From BPGX01 sp037447455 (GTDB taxonomy: Bacteria > Bacteroidota > Bacteroidia > B-17B0 > Aurantibacillaceae), in contig JBBIGQ010000012.1 in the NCBI GenBank assembly GCA_037447455.1, positions 1-64,000 on the forward strand: a stretch of DNA of 64,000 nt. Reading direction: 5' to 3'. A model generated the notes under the pieces. It saw only the letters and a list, made by a program, of their open reading frames with translations, was not told where the DNA came from and did not search any database. The position numbers and the translations under genes are program-made. Below, in pieces: positions 8,406 to 17,703 of the stretch; position 1 is the first letter of the stretch, and each line of letters opens with the position of its first letter.

Positions 8406-9287
8406 ATGAAAGTTCTTCCAAAAGAAACAGCTACCAAAGATTTACATCAATATCTGTTGGGCAGTATTGCGCCAAGACCCATTGCATTTGTAAGCACAAT
8501 TGATAAAGACGGAAGAATAAATTTGGCGCCATTTAGTTTTTTCAATGTATTTTCTGCCAAGCCGCCCATCGTTGTTTTTTCTCCTGCCTATAGTGGAAAA
8601 ACAGGACTGTCTAAAAACACATTAGATAATGTTAAAGAACATTCGGAATGTGTTATTAATGTAGTCAATTATTCAATGGTGCATCGGATGAATTTAGCGA
8701 GTAGTCCTTATCCAAAAGGAGTTAATGAATTTGAAAAGGCAGGTTTTACGGTCATTGACTCTGAACTTGTAAAACCGCCACGAGTAAAAGAATCACCTGT
8801 GCAATTAGAATGTAAAGTACAACAAATCATTGAATTAGGAAAAGAAGGCGGAGCGGGAAATTTAGTGATTGCAGAAGTTTTACTAATGCATATTAATGAC
8901 GATGTGCTGAACGAACAAAAAATGATTGATCCAAGAAAAATTGATTTGGTAAGCAGAATGAATGCAAACTGGTATTGCAGAGCCAATGGAGATGCTTTAT
9001 TTGAAATACCAAAATTAGATGCTGAAATGGTGGTAGGTATGGACGCTATTCCTGATTACGCCAAAAAATCTGGTATATTGAATGAAAATGAACTGATTCA
9101 ATTGGCTTCACAAAAAGAATTACCTTCTGAAGAAGAAATAAAAACTTTGGAAAAAGAGATAAAAAACGATGTTTCTGCTTTGTCAGATGAAAATTTTTAT
9201 TCAACTTTGTGCCTTCTTGCCAAAAAAGCATTAGCAGAAAAGAATACTCAAAAAGCGTGGAAATATTTATTAATTAAAAAAAATTAA
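8406..9287 (+). CDS. Flavin reductase-like protein
   Basis: A 293-residue protein whose first 200 residues form a flavin reductase-like (FMN-binding split barrel) domain. The family signatures are GSIAPRPIAFVSTID near residue 20, NLAPFSFFNVFS and the SGKTGLSKNTLDNVKEH stretch. Such proteins bind FMN and reduce free flavin with NAD(P)H, or serve partner oxygenases. The last 90 residues are an acidic helical tail, longer than in minimal members and of unknown role. I start at the ATG at 8406: an in-frame TTG at 8394 is part of the -7 promoter box. The DUF3127 gene follows after 5 bases, so they likely share a transcript. Confidence 0.85.
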   Translation: MKVLPKETATKDLHQYLLGSIAPRPIAFVSTIDKDGRINLAPFSFFNVFSAKPPIVVFSPAYSGKTGLSKNTLDNVKEHSECVINVVNYSMVHRMNLASSPYPKGVNEFEKAGFTVIDSELVKPPRVKESPVQLECKVQQIIELGKEGGAGNLVIAEVLLMHINDDVLNEQKMIDPRKIDLVSRMNANWYCRANGDALFEIPKLDAEMVVGMDAIPDYAKKSGILNENELIQLASQKELPSEEEIKTLEKEIKNDVSALSDENFYSTLCLLAKKALAEKNTQKAWKYLLIKKN

Positions 9288-9292
9288 ACTGT

Positions 9293-9724
9293 ATGGAAAT
9301 TGTAGGAAAAATTAAAAAAATCATGGATGTTCAAAATGTGAGCGATAAGTTCAGAAAAAGAGAGTTTGTATTATCCACAGATTTGAATACACCGTATCCT
9401 CAACACATATTATTTCAAACAACACAAGAGAAATGTTCTATGTTGGATAATTTAAGAACTAATGATGAAGTAAAAGTGTTTTTCAATATTCGTGGAAGAG
9501 AATGGACAAATCAGGAAGGTCAAATAAAATACTTTGTAACTTTAGAAGCGTGGCGAATTGATAAATTCACGCCCGTAGAATCAGCAAGTCCTTCTACTAC
9601 CTCAAATAATTATGCTTCAAGTAACAATACTTCTTCATCACCATCTTCTGCAAGCAATGTTTCTAATGAAGTAACTACACCGAGTACAGATATTCAAACA
9701 GCAGATGACGATTTACCATTTTAG
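9293..9724 (+). CDS. DUF3127 protein with SSB-like acidic tail
   Basis: A 143-residue protein. Residues 1-95 match DUF3127, a Bacteroidota family that looks like an OB-fold (MEIVGKIKKIMDVQNVSDKFRKR, then EVKVFFNIRGREW and YFVTLEAWRIDKF). Residues 96-137 are a Ser/Thr/Asn-rich disordered linker. The protein ends in DDDLPF, almost the same as the DDDIPF tip by which single-strand DNA-binding protein recruits repair enzymes. From this I infer nucleic-acid binding with a partner-docking tail, but no direct function is known to me. It follows the flavin reductase gene by 5 bases and converges on the gene ending at 9728 with 3 bases between. Confidence 0.85.
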   Translation: MEIVGKIKKIMDVQNVSDKFRKREFVLSTDLNTPYPQHILFQTTQEKCSMLDNLRTNDEVKVFFNIRGREWTNQEGQIKYFVTLEAWRIDKFTPVESASPSTTSNNYASSNNTSSSPSSASNVSNEVTTPSTDIQTADDDLPF

Positions 9725-9727
9725 TAT

Positions 9728-10666
9728 TTAATCTTCTATTATTAATTCGGCGTAACCAAAGCCCGTAAGTCCATTGTTGTTACCATTGTAAAATAGATAT
9801 GTTTTATTTTTAACTTTGATGACAGCAGGATAACAAATCATTTCGCTATCCCATCCCAATTCAGAAACATCTATACCTGTTTCCTTATCTTTTCTAATCC
9901 AATTTATGCCATCCTTTGATTCGGCGTAACCAATGCGATAAGTAATGTTTCTTCTTCTTAATGAATACCACATTTTAAACATGCCATTTTCCTTGATACA
10001 CCAAGGTCTTCCAAATCCAAATTCATTTTCATCCTCGGCTTCAATCACAGGTTTTTCAAAAACTTCAAAATCAACAAAGTTTTTGGTTTTTGCAAACTTG
10101 ATGTTATAGTTAGGTAATAGTTTATTTTTAAATATTTCATTATTCATCCATTCCCATTTGTATGCAGACACATACCAAATATAATATTCATTGTTTTCTT
10201 GCACTATTGTTAATGCAGAACGAATGTATGGATCTTGTTCTGTTCTGTCTAACATAGGAACATTTTTCCGAAAAATACATTTGTCTAAACTTTTATTCAA
10301 AATACCATACGAAGCAAACAATAAGTACGGAACGCCGACCATTTTTTGATATCCAATGTAAAAAAGATATGGTTGATTATTGAAAAAAACTAATTGTGAA
10401 GGATTTAATCCATGTTCATCAAACAAACCTTTATCACCTTCTTGCAACAATGGCTCTTTGTGTAAATAAATCACTTTAGATGGATTGTCTGCATTCACAT
10501 CTAAATACGTGATTTTACAAACATTATCATCATCTGATGTACCAAAGAAAATACGTATCACATTTTTTTCTTCCATATAATAAGGTGTCGGAAGAATTCC
10601 ATATTTCTTCATCCATTGTGTTTGCCCTTGCGGTTCAAATATTCTGCCTTTCTTAATCCATTTCAT
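9728..10666 (-). CDS. Glycosidase-like five-bladed beta-propeller protein
   Basis: A 312-residue protein with repeated W/Y-rich blades and Asp-box-like turns (FFGTSDDDN, YLFYIGYQ, YIWYVSAY, FKMWYSLRRR, YLFYNGNN). The pattern fits the five-bladed propeller shared by GH32/43/68/130-type enzymes. Candidate acidic residues occur in DQDPY-like (EQDPYIRSA) and GRPW segments, but I cannot assign a catalytic triad. There is no signal peptide, so it may be cytoplasmic and act on sugar nucleotides or oligosaccharides, or be a non-catalytic relative. The start is the ATG at 10666: an in-frame TTG at 10693 lies upstream of the TACATTTG promoter box. The gene appears monocistronic. Confidence 0.6.
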   Translation of the reverse strand: MKWIKKGRIFEPQGQTQWMKKYGILPTPYYMEEKNVIRIFFGTSDDDNVCKITYLDVNADNPSKVIYLHKEPLLQEGDKGLFDEHGLNPSQLVFFNNQPYLFYIGYQKMVGVPYLLFASYGILNKSLDKCIFRKNVPMLDRTEQDPYIRSALTIVQENNEYYIWYVSAYKWEWMNNEIFKNKLLPNYNIKFAKTKNFVDFEVFEKPVIEAEDENEFGFGRPWCIKENGMFKMWYSLRRRNITYRIGYAESKDGINWIRKDKETGIDVSELGWDSEMICYPAVIKVKNKTYLFYNGNNNGLTGFGYAELIIED

Positions 10667-10680
10667 AAATAATTTTTGCT

Positions 10681-10688
10681 CAAATGTA
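10681..10688 (-). promoter_or_regulatory. -7 box of the propeller-protein gene
   Basis: Minus-strand TACATTTG fits TAnnTTTG and ends 15 bases before the ATG at 10666, giving a short leader of about eight bases. Confidence 0.6.
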
Positions 10689-10971
10689 GCCAATAATATT
10701 TTTTTTAATTTTCTTCATCAATTTTGATTTTCTTTATGTAAGTTACTTATTTTCAATAAAATACATTTTTAAAAAATTTCCACAATTATTCAGTATTTCT
10801 ATTCAAAACTTTTTAAAAATTTTATTTAAAAAATTTGTTTGTTTCAAATAGATTTTTCTGTACAACTTTCTTAAACTTTTCAAAATAATTTTTTTAGGTT
10901 TTCATAAAATTATGAAAACAATTTACTAACATTATAAAACTTAAAACCACTAAAATTTTACCAACATTTTT

Positions 10972-10992
10972 TGTGAATAATTATGTGAATAC
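10972..10992. repeat. Direct repeat TGTGAATA, DnaA-box-like
   Basis: TGTGAATAA at 10972-10980 and TGTGAATAC at 10984-10992 repeat with a 12-base period. The first is the reverse complement of TTATTCACA, which fits the relaxed DnaA box TTWTNCACA; the second has one mismatch. Two boxes are too few to call an origin; a regulator site is equally possible. Confidence 0.35.
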
Positions 10993-11048
10993 TTTTTTTC
11001 TATTTCGAATTACTCTAACAATCAATGAATTACAAAACATATTTTTAG

Positions 11049-11056
11049 TACTTTTG
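11049..11056 (+). promoter_or_regulatory. Candidate -7 box of nadA
   Basis: TACTTTTG matches TAnnTTTG, but lies about 108 bases before the nadA ATG and lacks a clear -33 TTG. If used, it gives nadA a leader of about 100 AT-rich bases with no riboswitch-like structure that I can see. Confidence 0.4.
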
Positions 11057-11164
11057 TTGGCTATATTTTAATAATGATTTCTCAAAATAAAATTGAATTT
11101 TTTTTTTCAACATAATAAACAAGATATTATTATAATAGTAATTTAAAATTTAAAAAGTATATTT

Positions 11165-12103
11165 ATGATTAACGATGTGGATATAGATTTAGTTGAAGAA
11201 ATTTTAAAACTGAAAAAGCAAAAGAATGCCGTTATATTAGCCCATTATTATCAAATGGGTGAAATTCAAGATATAGCCGATTTTATTGGAGATAGTTTAC
11301 AGCTTGCACAACAGGCACAACAAACCAATGCCGATATTATTTTATTTTCCGGAGTGCACTTTATGGCAGAAACAGCAAAAATTTTGAATCCAACTAAAAA
11401 AGTACTTGTTCCCGATTTGAATGCGGGCTGTTCACTCGCAGATTCCTGCCCTGCAGAAGATTTTGTAAAGTTCAAAGCAAAATATCCTAATGCTGTTGTG
11501 ATTTCGTACATCAATTGCACCGCAGAAGTAAAGGCGCTATCGGATGTTATTTGTACTAGTAGTAATGCGGTAAAAATTGTAGAAAGTGTTCCAAAAGATA
11601 AGTCGATCATTTTCGCACCAGACAGGAACTTGGGAAGGTACATCATCAAAAAAACGGGCAGACAAATGATATTATGGAATGGCGTTTGTGAAGTGCACGA
11701 AAAATTTTCATTGCAAAAAATTTTACAACTCAAAGTACAACATCCAGATGCTCTTTTGATTGCGCACCCGGAGTGCGAAGAAGATGTTTTGAATTATGCG
11801 GATTTCATCGGCAGTACATCAGCACTCTTAAAATTTGTTCAACAAAACGATTCTAAAAAATTTATCGTAGCAACCGAAACAGGTATTTTACACCAAATGC
11901 AAAAGCATTGTCCTGACAAAACTTTTATTCCTGCCCCACCTAATAATACTTGTGCCTGCAATGAATGTCCTTATATGAAATTAAATACACTGGAAAAAAT
12001 TTACGATGCATTAAAAAATGAACAACCAGAAATTGTAATGAGTCCAGAACTGATAGAAAAAGCAAAGCAACCACTCTTAAAAATGTTAGAACTATCTAAA
12101 TAA
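11165..12103 (+). CDS. nadA: Quinolinate synthase NadA
   Basis: NadA condenses iminoaspartate with dihydroxyacetone phosphate to quinolinate in NAD synthesis, using an oxygen-sensitive [4Fe-4S] cluster. The 312-residue protein has the three-fold repeated layout of the family. Cluster cysteines are seen in NAGCSLAD (C89), NGVCEVH (C175) and the CACNECPYM segment (C263-C268). LAHYYQ and GDSLQLA are also conserved. NadB and NadC are not nearby. The gene starts a co-directional series (MORN-repeat protein 8 bases downstream, sensor kinase, M23 peptidase), although a functional link is not evident. Confidence 0.96.
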   Translation: MINDVDIDLVEEILKLKKQKNAVILAHYYQMGEIQDIADFIGDSLQLAQQAQQTNADIILFSGVHFMAETAKILNPTKKVLVPDLNAGCSLADSCPAEDFVKFKAKYPNAVVISYINCTAEVKALSDVICTSSNAVKIVESVPKDKSIIFAPDRNLGRYIIKKTGRQMILWNGVCEVHEKFSLQKILQLKVQHPDALLIAHPECEEDVLNYADFIGSTSALLKFVQQNDSKKFIVATETGILHQMQKHCPDKTFIPAPPNNTCACNECPYMKLNTLEKIYDALKNEQPEIVMSPELIEKAKQPLLKMLELSK

Positions 12104-12111
12104 TTTTTTAG

Positions 12112-13788
12112 ATGAATCTAAAATATCTTATACTCTTTCTTTGTTTAATTTCTTTTGTTTTTGCACAAAAAAAAGATGGCTTTGTACAATTTAAATATCC
12201 CGATGGAAAAATTTCTTCTGAAGGTTATTTGAAAAATAATAAACCTGATGGATATTGGAAAAACTATTATCCGAACGGAAAACTTAAAAACGAAGGCAAT
12301 CGGAAAAATTTTTTATTGGATAGCATCTGGAAATTTTATGATACAAATGAAAAACTCATTAAAACGATAGAATACAAACAAGATAAAAAAAATGGTTGGC
12401 TCAAAGAATACGATACTTCAGGAGTAGTTGTATTCAAGCAAAAATATCAAAACGATGTTCCAATAGATACAGTGTATTATTATTATTTAAATGGAAAATT
12501 AAAAAAATTTATTCCCTATCAAAAAGGAAAAGCAAATGGTATATTTTACGAATTAGATACTGAATCTCTTATTATTGCAGTAGGAGAATATCAGAGTGGT
12601 TATTTATTACGCTATGAAAAAATCAACCAAAAAGATGAACAGGGAAAAAAACAAGGTGTATGGAAAGAATTTTATAAAGATGGAAAAATAAAAAAAGAAA
12701 CAGATTATAGAGATGACAAGATAAACGGTTATGTCAAAGAATACGATGAAAAAGGAAATTTAGTAAATGCAGAAAAATATACTTTTGGAAAAAAAATAGA
12801 AAATCCAAAAGAATTTGCTGCTGTGGATATGTACAGGGAATATTATGATGATGGAACATTAAAATACGAAGGTCCTTACGTGCAGGGCTATCCAGTGGGC
12901 ACGCATTATCATTACATAAAAGTGTATCGCTGTGATTCTACGCTTGTTCCCAGAGATGATACTTCTGATGTTTACATTAAAAAACAAATATGTAAAAACA
13001 AGCCATTGCCCGATTCAGCGTTTGTGTATGACAATGGTTTTTTAATTGAAAAAGGTCCTATTGATAGTTTACGCAATAGACAAGGAAATTGGCAGGAATA
13101 TTATTATTTAGGTGAATTGCGTGGAAAAGGTAAATACAAGAATAATGTGAAAACAGGAGAGTGGACTTATTTTTATCCCAATGGAAAAACAGAACAAAAA
13201 GGTAAGTATATTAGCGGAAAGCCCGATGGACAATGGATTTGGTATTATGAAAACAGCAGTATTATGAGAGAAGAAAATTACATAAAAGGTAAAAGAGATG
13301 GAGAACTCAAAGATTATACACCCGATGAAAAAATACTCACCGCTGGACTTTACATAGATGATAAAAAAGAAGGCTTGTGGATTTATGAACTACCTAATTA
13401 TAAACTAATAGGAAAATATACCGATGGAAACCCCGATAGCACTTGGACTTCGTATTATATGCCTTCTGGAAAAATCAGATTCAAAGGAAATTTTTTGAAT
13501 GGTGATCCAAATGGTGTACATTATTGGTATTATGAAAATGGCAACAAAATGATGTATGGCCCTTATCAAGGTGGAATGAAAAACGGAGAATGGAAATTTT
13601 TTGATGAAGAAGGGCACAATTACTTAAACATTACCTATGAAAATGACATTGAAATAAAATGGATGGGACAGCCCATAATTCCTACCTATGAAGATGCTCT
13701 GAAAGTATATGAAACAATTTTAGAAAACTCTAAAAAATATCAGGAACTTTTGAAAAATAAAAAATACAGCAACGAAAATAACAATTAA
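12112..13788 (+). CDS. Secreted MORN-type repeat protein
   Basis: A 558-residue exported protein with a signal peptide (MNLKYLILFLCLISFVFAQ, cleavage likely before QKK). The rest is a long array of about twenty-residue MORN_2-type repeats with the pattern DGK(I/L)..EG.Y..GK.DG.W..YY.NG, seen for example near residues 25-50, 210-235, 345-375 and 455-500. Database names for this repeat mention YwqK antitoxin, but nothing here indicates a toxin pair. Such repeats form elongated beta-hairpin stacks and are common in periplasmic or surface proteins of Bacteroidota. The sensor kinase gene begins at the base after its stop, so a joint sensing role is possible. The 50 C-terminal residues are helical. 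Confidence 0.85.
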   Translation: MNLKYLILFLCLISFVFAQKKDGFVQFKYPDGKISSEGYLKNNKPDGYWKNYYPNGKLKNEGNRKNFLLDSIWKFYDTNEKLIKTIEYKQDKKNGWLKEYDTSGVVVFKQKYQNDVPIDTVYYYYLNGKLKKFIPYQKGKANGIFYELDTESLIIAVGEYQSGYLLRYEKINQKDEQGKKQGVWKEFYKDGKIKKETDYRDDKINGYVKEYDEKGNLVNAEKYTFGKKIENPKEFAAVDMYREYYDDGTLKYEGPYVQGYPVGTHYHYIKVYRCDSTLVPRDDTSDVYIKKQICKNKPLPDSAFVYDNGFLIEKGPIDSLRNRQGNWQEYYYLGELRGKGKYKNNVKTGEWTYFYPNGKTEQKGKYISGKPDGQWIWYYENSSIMREENYIKGKRDGELKDYTPDEKILTAGLYIDDKKEGLWIYELPNYKLIGKYTDGNPDSTWTSYYMPSGKIRFKGNFLNGDPNGVHYWYYENGNKMMYGPYQGGMKNGEWKFFDEEGHNYLNITYENDIEIKWMGQPIIPTYEDALKVYETILENSKKYQELLKNKKYSNENNN

Positions 13789-15963
13789 GTGAAACTAATT
13801 CCTACTATAGATATACAAAGTTTATCAGACATTCCCATTGTGCTGATAAATAATAAAGAAATACTATTTTGTAATGACAAAGCAAAAAAATTATTATTTT
13901 CAAAAAAAATAAATAAATCCGAATTACATAAAACACTTTACACATCTGTCAATAAAAAATCATCAATCATTGAAATCAATCATAAAATCATAAAGTTTGA
14001 AAAGCAACAATTTAAACTAGATAAAAAAGTTGTTTATTTATTGATATTGGAAGATGTTACAAAAACTGCAGAAGAAAGAGAAATACTTCAAAAAAAAATA
14101 AAACTCTATCAGGATATTTTTGAAGAATTGCCAATAGGGGTCTTAATTCACGATTTAGGAAAGACAAAATATGTAAATAAATATGGATTAAAAGTACTAC
14201 AAGCAAAAAGTAAAAAACAATATTTAGATTTTAATATACTAAACTTTTTAATTTCTGAAAAAGACAAAAACAGAGCCATTCGTAGAATCAGTAGTAACGA
14301 TAATTATTTAGCACCTGAAATATATACCATTAAAAACTTTAAAGGAGAAGAAAAAATTATTGAACTGTTTTCATTTTTATTTCCATTTATAGGAAGTAAA
14401 AAAGAAAGCATTGTTCGGTTAATTGTATTTACAGATAAAACAGAACTTATTAAACAACAACAAATAGAAATACAATATTATCTCAAACAACAAGAAAATC
14501 AACTACTTAAAAAACAAAATGAAGCCAAACAAAAACTATTAGATGAATTAAATACCAAACGTACTCAATTATTCAATACTATTAATTATTCCGATTATTT
14601 ATTCTGGATTACTGATGAAAAATTAAACATTGTATTATTCAATCATGCTTTTTACAATTATTGTTTCAAACACTACAATGTCAAAATTAAAATAGGGGAT
14701 AATACACTTCAATTACTGGAAATATTTGATGAAGTAGAACCAGAAAGCATTAAAACTAGAAAAGAAGTTATTCAAAACATCTTAAACACAAAAAAGGATT
14801 ATTCTTATGAAATCAGATACTTTGATAACGAATTAAAAAAATACAGAATATTCAAAATTACCTTCAAACCTTATTTAATTAATAATAAAGTTGTCAACTT
14901 CTATTGCTATGGACACGAAATCACAGAAAAATACGACTTTCTCAACCAAATAGAAAACCAATCCATAAAACTCAATACCATCATTGAAAACAGCCCGATT
15001 TACTTATGGTCTATGAACAAAAACCTTGAAATTACTTTATTTAATAATAACTATAAAAACCTCATTAAAACACTTTATGGTGAATACCCTGAAATAGGTA
15101 AAAAATTATCCAAAGGAAAGTATGCTCAAAACAAGCAACTCATTGAAACATTGAATTACCATTATCAAAAAGCATTCAATGGCTCCTTTGAAAACTTTAA
15201 ACTCCATTTTGAATTAAATAATTACAACCCAATAACATTAGATGTAAGTTTATTTCCCATTGTTGTAAATAATGAAGTTAAAGAAGTATCAGGTATTGCA
15301 GTAGATATAACCCAAGAAGTAGAAAAACAAAAACAATTAGAAGCACTTCTCTATGAAAATGAAATTCTGATGAAAGAAACTCACCACCGAATAAAAAATA
15401 ATTTACAAGTAATTTCCAGTATGGTTAACCTTCAAATCCAGAATGAGCAAAACCCTCAATCCATCAATGTTTTGAAGGATATTCAAAACAGAGTGTATTC
15501 TATGGCCATGATCCACCAAACACTTTATCAAAACAGAAATTATTCCAGTATTAACATCTCTACCAACATCCTGGCCCTGATTCAAAACATCTTGTTTTCA
15601 TTCAATCAAACCGATATAGAAATACAATCCGATCTGGAAGACATCATTTTAGATGTCAATACAGCCGTTCCATTTTCTCTGATTATTAACGAACTTGTTA
15701 CAAACATTGCAAAATACGCTTTCTCCGGAAAAATGGAAAGAAAAAAAATAGTATCCATTACACTGAAACGACAAAAAAATAATATTGAACTCAACATAAG
15801 CGACAACGGCGTTGGTATCCCAGAATATCAAATACATAACAATATATCGGGTATGGGCTTTACCATTATCCGCGCTTTGTCAGAACAAATAAATGCACAA
15901 TTACAGATACATTCTGAAATCAACAAAGGCACATCCGTTCAGCTCTTAATACCCTTGTTTTAA
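13789..15963 (+). CDS. PAS-domain sensor histidine kinase, HisKA_2 type
   Basis: A 724-residue cytoplasmic kinase without predicted membrane segments. About four PAS-like modules fill residues 1-510 (around 10-90, 105-220, 260-380 and 390-510), with a helical linker at 225-255. The phosphoacceptor motif THHRIKNNLQ carries H533 and is the HisKA_2 type. The HATPase domain has NELVTN (N box), DNGVGIP and GMGFTII. The start is a GTG directly after the stop of the MORN-repeat gene. No response regulator lies nearby, so the output is unknown; kinases of this class often feed stand-alone regulators. Ligand sensing by the PAS modules cannot be predicted from the sequence. Confidence 0.9.
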   Translation: MKLIPTIDIQSLSDIPIVLINNKEILFCNDKAKKLLFSKKINKSELHKTLYTSVNKKSSIIEINHKIIKFEKQQFKLDKKVVYLLILEDVTKTAEEREILQKKIKLYQDIFEELPIGVLIHDLGKTKYVNKYGLKVLQAKSKKQYLDFNILNFLISEKDKNRAIRRISSNDNYLAPEIYTIKNFKGEEKIIELFSFLFPFIGSKKESIVRLIVFTDKTELIKQQQIEIQYYLKQQENQLLKKQNEAKQKLLDELNTKRTQLFNTINYSDYLFWITDEKLNIVLFNHAFYNYCFKHYNVKIKIGDNTLQLLEIFDEVEPESIKTRKEVIQNILNTKKDYSYEIRYFDNELKKYRIFKITFKPYLINNKVVNFYCYGHEITEKYDFLNQIENQSIKLNTIIENSPIYLWSMNKNLEITLFNNNYKNLIKTLYGEYPEIGKKLSKGKYAQNKQLIETLNYHYQKAFNGSFENFKLHFELNNYNPITLDVSLFPIVVNNEVKEVSGIAVDITQEVEKQKQLEALLYENEILMKETHHRIKNNLQVISSMVNLQIQNEQNPQSINVLKDIQNRVYSMAMIHQTLYQNRNYSSINISTNILALIQNILFSFNQTDIEIQSDLEDIILDVNTAVPFSLIINELVTNIAKYAFSGKMERKKIVSITLKRQKNNIELNISDNGVGIPEYQIHNNISGMGFTIIRALSEQINAQLQIHSEINKGTSVQLLIPLF

Positions 15964-15978
15964 TTGTTTTTACAAAAA

Positions 15979-17643
15979 ATGAATCTGTCAAAAAAAGCAG
16001 ATAAAAGCAAACGTCTGAAAATTTACACATCATGTATTTTAATAAATATCATAATTTCTGTTACACAAACCATTGCTCAAAAGTATTTTCCTTTTCCAAT
16101 TGAAACAGTAGATATTACCGGAAATTTTGGAGAAATCAGAAACAATCATTTTCACCAAGGCCTCGATTTTTCCATTAAAGGCCTCGAAAACTATCCCGTC
16201 AAATCAATAGAAGACGGTTACGTTTATCGCATTAAAATTAGTTCAACAGGATACGGAAAAGCCCTGTACATCCATCATCCATCTGGCTTGTTATCGCTGT
16301 ACGCCCATCTTAATCAGTTTTCAGATAACATACAAAACCGCGTTAATACTTATTTAATTTCTCATCAAACCAACGAATTAGATGTTTTTTTAAAAAAAGA
16401 TTCTATTCCCGTAAAGAAAAATGAAACTATCGGATTCTCTGGAAATACCGGTAGTTCAACAGGTCCACACCTGCACTTTGAAATCCGCGACGAACTCACA
16501 GAAATCTCCATCAATCCATTGTTTTATTTTGACAACAAAGACACCACAAAGCCATACTTACACGATATGCTTTTTTACAATCTGACAGACACCATAACGC
16601 CTATTCCTATTCTAAACCACAAAAAACAACAACGAGACACCATCATTATTCCCTCCATAAGTGGCGTGGCTATCTCAGCAACCGATAAGACCCGTCCCAA
16701 AGGCAACCCCAATAATATCTACAAAGTACAACTTTTTCTCGACGGTAAAAAAATATACCAACATCGTTTGCACCACATTACATTTGATAATACCATTTAT
16801 GTAGAATACTATTCCGATAAAATAAAAAATCAGATCTATCAAAAATGTTTTGCCACCCATTTGTATCCACAATTCTTCTATGATACACTGATAAACAAAG
16901 GCAGAATAATCCTTCAGGACACTAATGTGCACGAATTAACAATAATTCTCTGTGATGAAAACAATAACTGTTTGGATAAAACCATACACATTCAGTCAAA
17001 AACAATCCAATCCTATAAAAACATCCATACAAAACAACTCATTCCGTGCGAAAAAAACTATCATCTTAAAACAAAATACTTTGAATTGTTTATTCCAGAA
17101 AAATCTTTATACCACGACATAAAAGCAACATTTAGGTACAATCCTGAAAAAAAGAAAATAGAATTTTCTCATACACCGCTTTCTTTGAAATTCCCGGCCA
17201 AATGGAGCATTGCGCATCAATTACCATATTCTATTCTAAACAAAACACTACTGATAAGCAACAAAACATACTATCTTCCAGATACGTTTACAAACAAAAA
17301 AATAGAATTTTCAGTGAATGAACTAAGCAATTATTATCTCTATTCAGATCTTATACCCCCGGTCATCCGGCCAAAGCACTACCATAAAAAAATGCAGTCC
17401 ATTATTATTCCCTTCAATGAAACAAAACTATTCTTCACTCTATCCGACAATACAAAAATTAAAGAATACAAAGTATACTTCAACAATCAATTTTGCATAT
17501 CTTATTATTATGCCACTAAAAAATTAGTAGTCGTAGATATACCCAAAGAACGCATTGCTACCGATGAAAATTATATCCAGATGATAGCAACAGATTTAGT
17601 TGGAAATACCACACAAAAAAACTACAAATTAATTTTCAAATAA
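15979..17643 (+). CDS. Secreted M23 family metallopeptidase
   Basis: A 554-residue exported protein with an M23 (LytM) zinc peptidase domain near the N-terminus. Zinc ligands appear as HFHQGLDF (H59, D63), and the active-site strand is GPHLHFEIRD around residue 167. Such enzymes cut peptidoglycan cross-links or regulate amidases. After the signal segment (about residues 13-34, ending TIAQ) the peptidase spans about 40-185, and the remaining 370 residues are beta-rich extracytoplasmic domains of unknown fold. I start at the ATG at 15979 rather than the TTG at 15964. It follows the sensor kinase with 15 bases between. Confidence 0.88.
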   Translation: MNLSKKADKSKRLKIYTSCILINIIISVTQTIAQKYFPFPIETVDITGNFGEIRNNHFHQGLDFSIKGLENYPVKSIEDGYVYRIKISSTGYGKALYIHHPSGLLSLYAHLNQFSDNIQNRVNTYLISHQTNELDVFLKKDSIPVKKNETIGFSGNTGSSTGPHLHFEIRDELTEISINPLFYFDNKDTTKPYLHDMLFYNLTDTITPIPILNHKKQQRDTIIIPSISGVAISATDKTRPKGNPNNIYKVQLFLDGKKIYQHRLHHITFDNTIYVEYYSDKIKNQIYQKCFATHLYPQFFYDTLINKGRIILQDTNVHELTIILCDENNNCLDKTIHIQSKTIQSYKNIHTKQLIPCEKNYHLKTKYFELFIPEKSLYHDIKATFRYNPEKKKIEFSHTPLSLKFPAKWSIAHQLPYSILNKTLLISNKTYYLPDTFTNKKIEFSVNELSNYYLYSDLIPPVIRPKHYHKKMQSIIIPFNETKLFFTLSDNTKIKEYKVYFNNQFCISYYYATKKLVVVDIPKERIATDENYIQMIATDLVGNTTQKNYKLIFK

Positions 17644-17684
17644 CATCCGAACAAACAATCTTCTGTATTTGAAATACGAATGCT

Positions 17685-17692
17685 TACTTTTG
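17685..17692 (+). promoter_or_regulatory. -7 box of ftcD
   Basis: TACTTTTG fits TAnnTTTG and ends 12 bases before the ATG at 17704. A TTG at 17669 is too close (13 bases) for a normal -33 element. Confidence 0.55.
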
Positions 17693-17703
17693 TCGAAAAA
17701 ATT

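Larger units (their letters stand above)
10689..11164. other. Long AT-rich divergent intergenic region
   Basis: About 475 bases without a plausible gene, between divergent genes. Poly-A and poly-T tracts dominate. It contains a direct repeat at 10972, a candidate nadA promoter at 11049 and a nadA leader of roughly 100 bases. A stretch from 10906 to 10980 resembles parts of the gap at 6931-7066. Confidence 0.6.

Noticed and set aside
8311..8421. 37-residue N-terminal extension of the transaldolase-family protein
   Set aside because: It crosses the -7 box, is unlike the family, and MKFFLDTAN is the normal family start.
10689..11164. Replication origin in the AT-rich gap
   Set aside because: Only two DnaA-like boxes, no dnaA or other origin-linked genes nearby, and GC skew could not be computed.
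12112..13788. Toxin-antitoxin reading of the MORN_2/YwqK-type protein
   Set aside because: It is an exported long repeat protein with no toxin gene beside it; the antitoxin label comes only from a family name.
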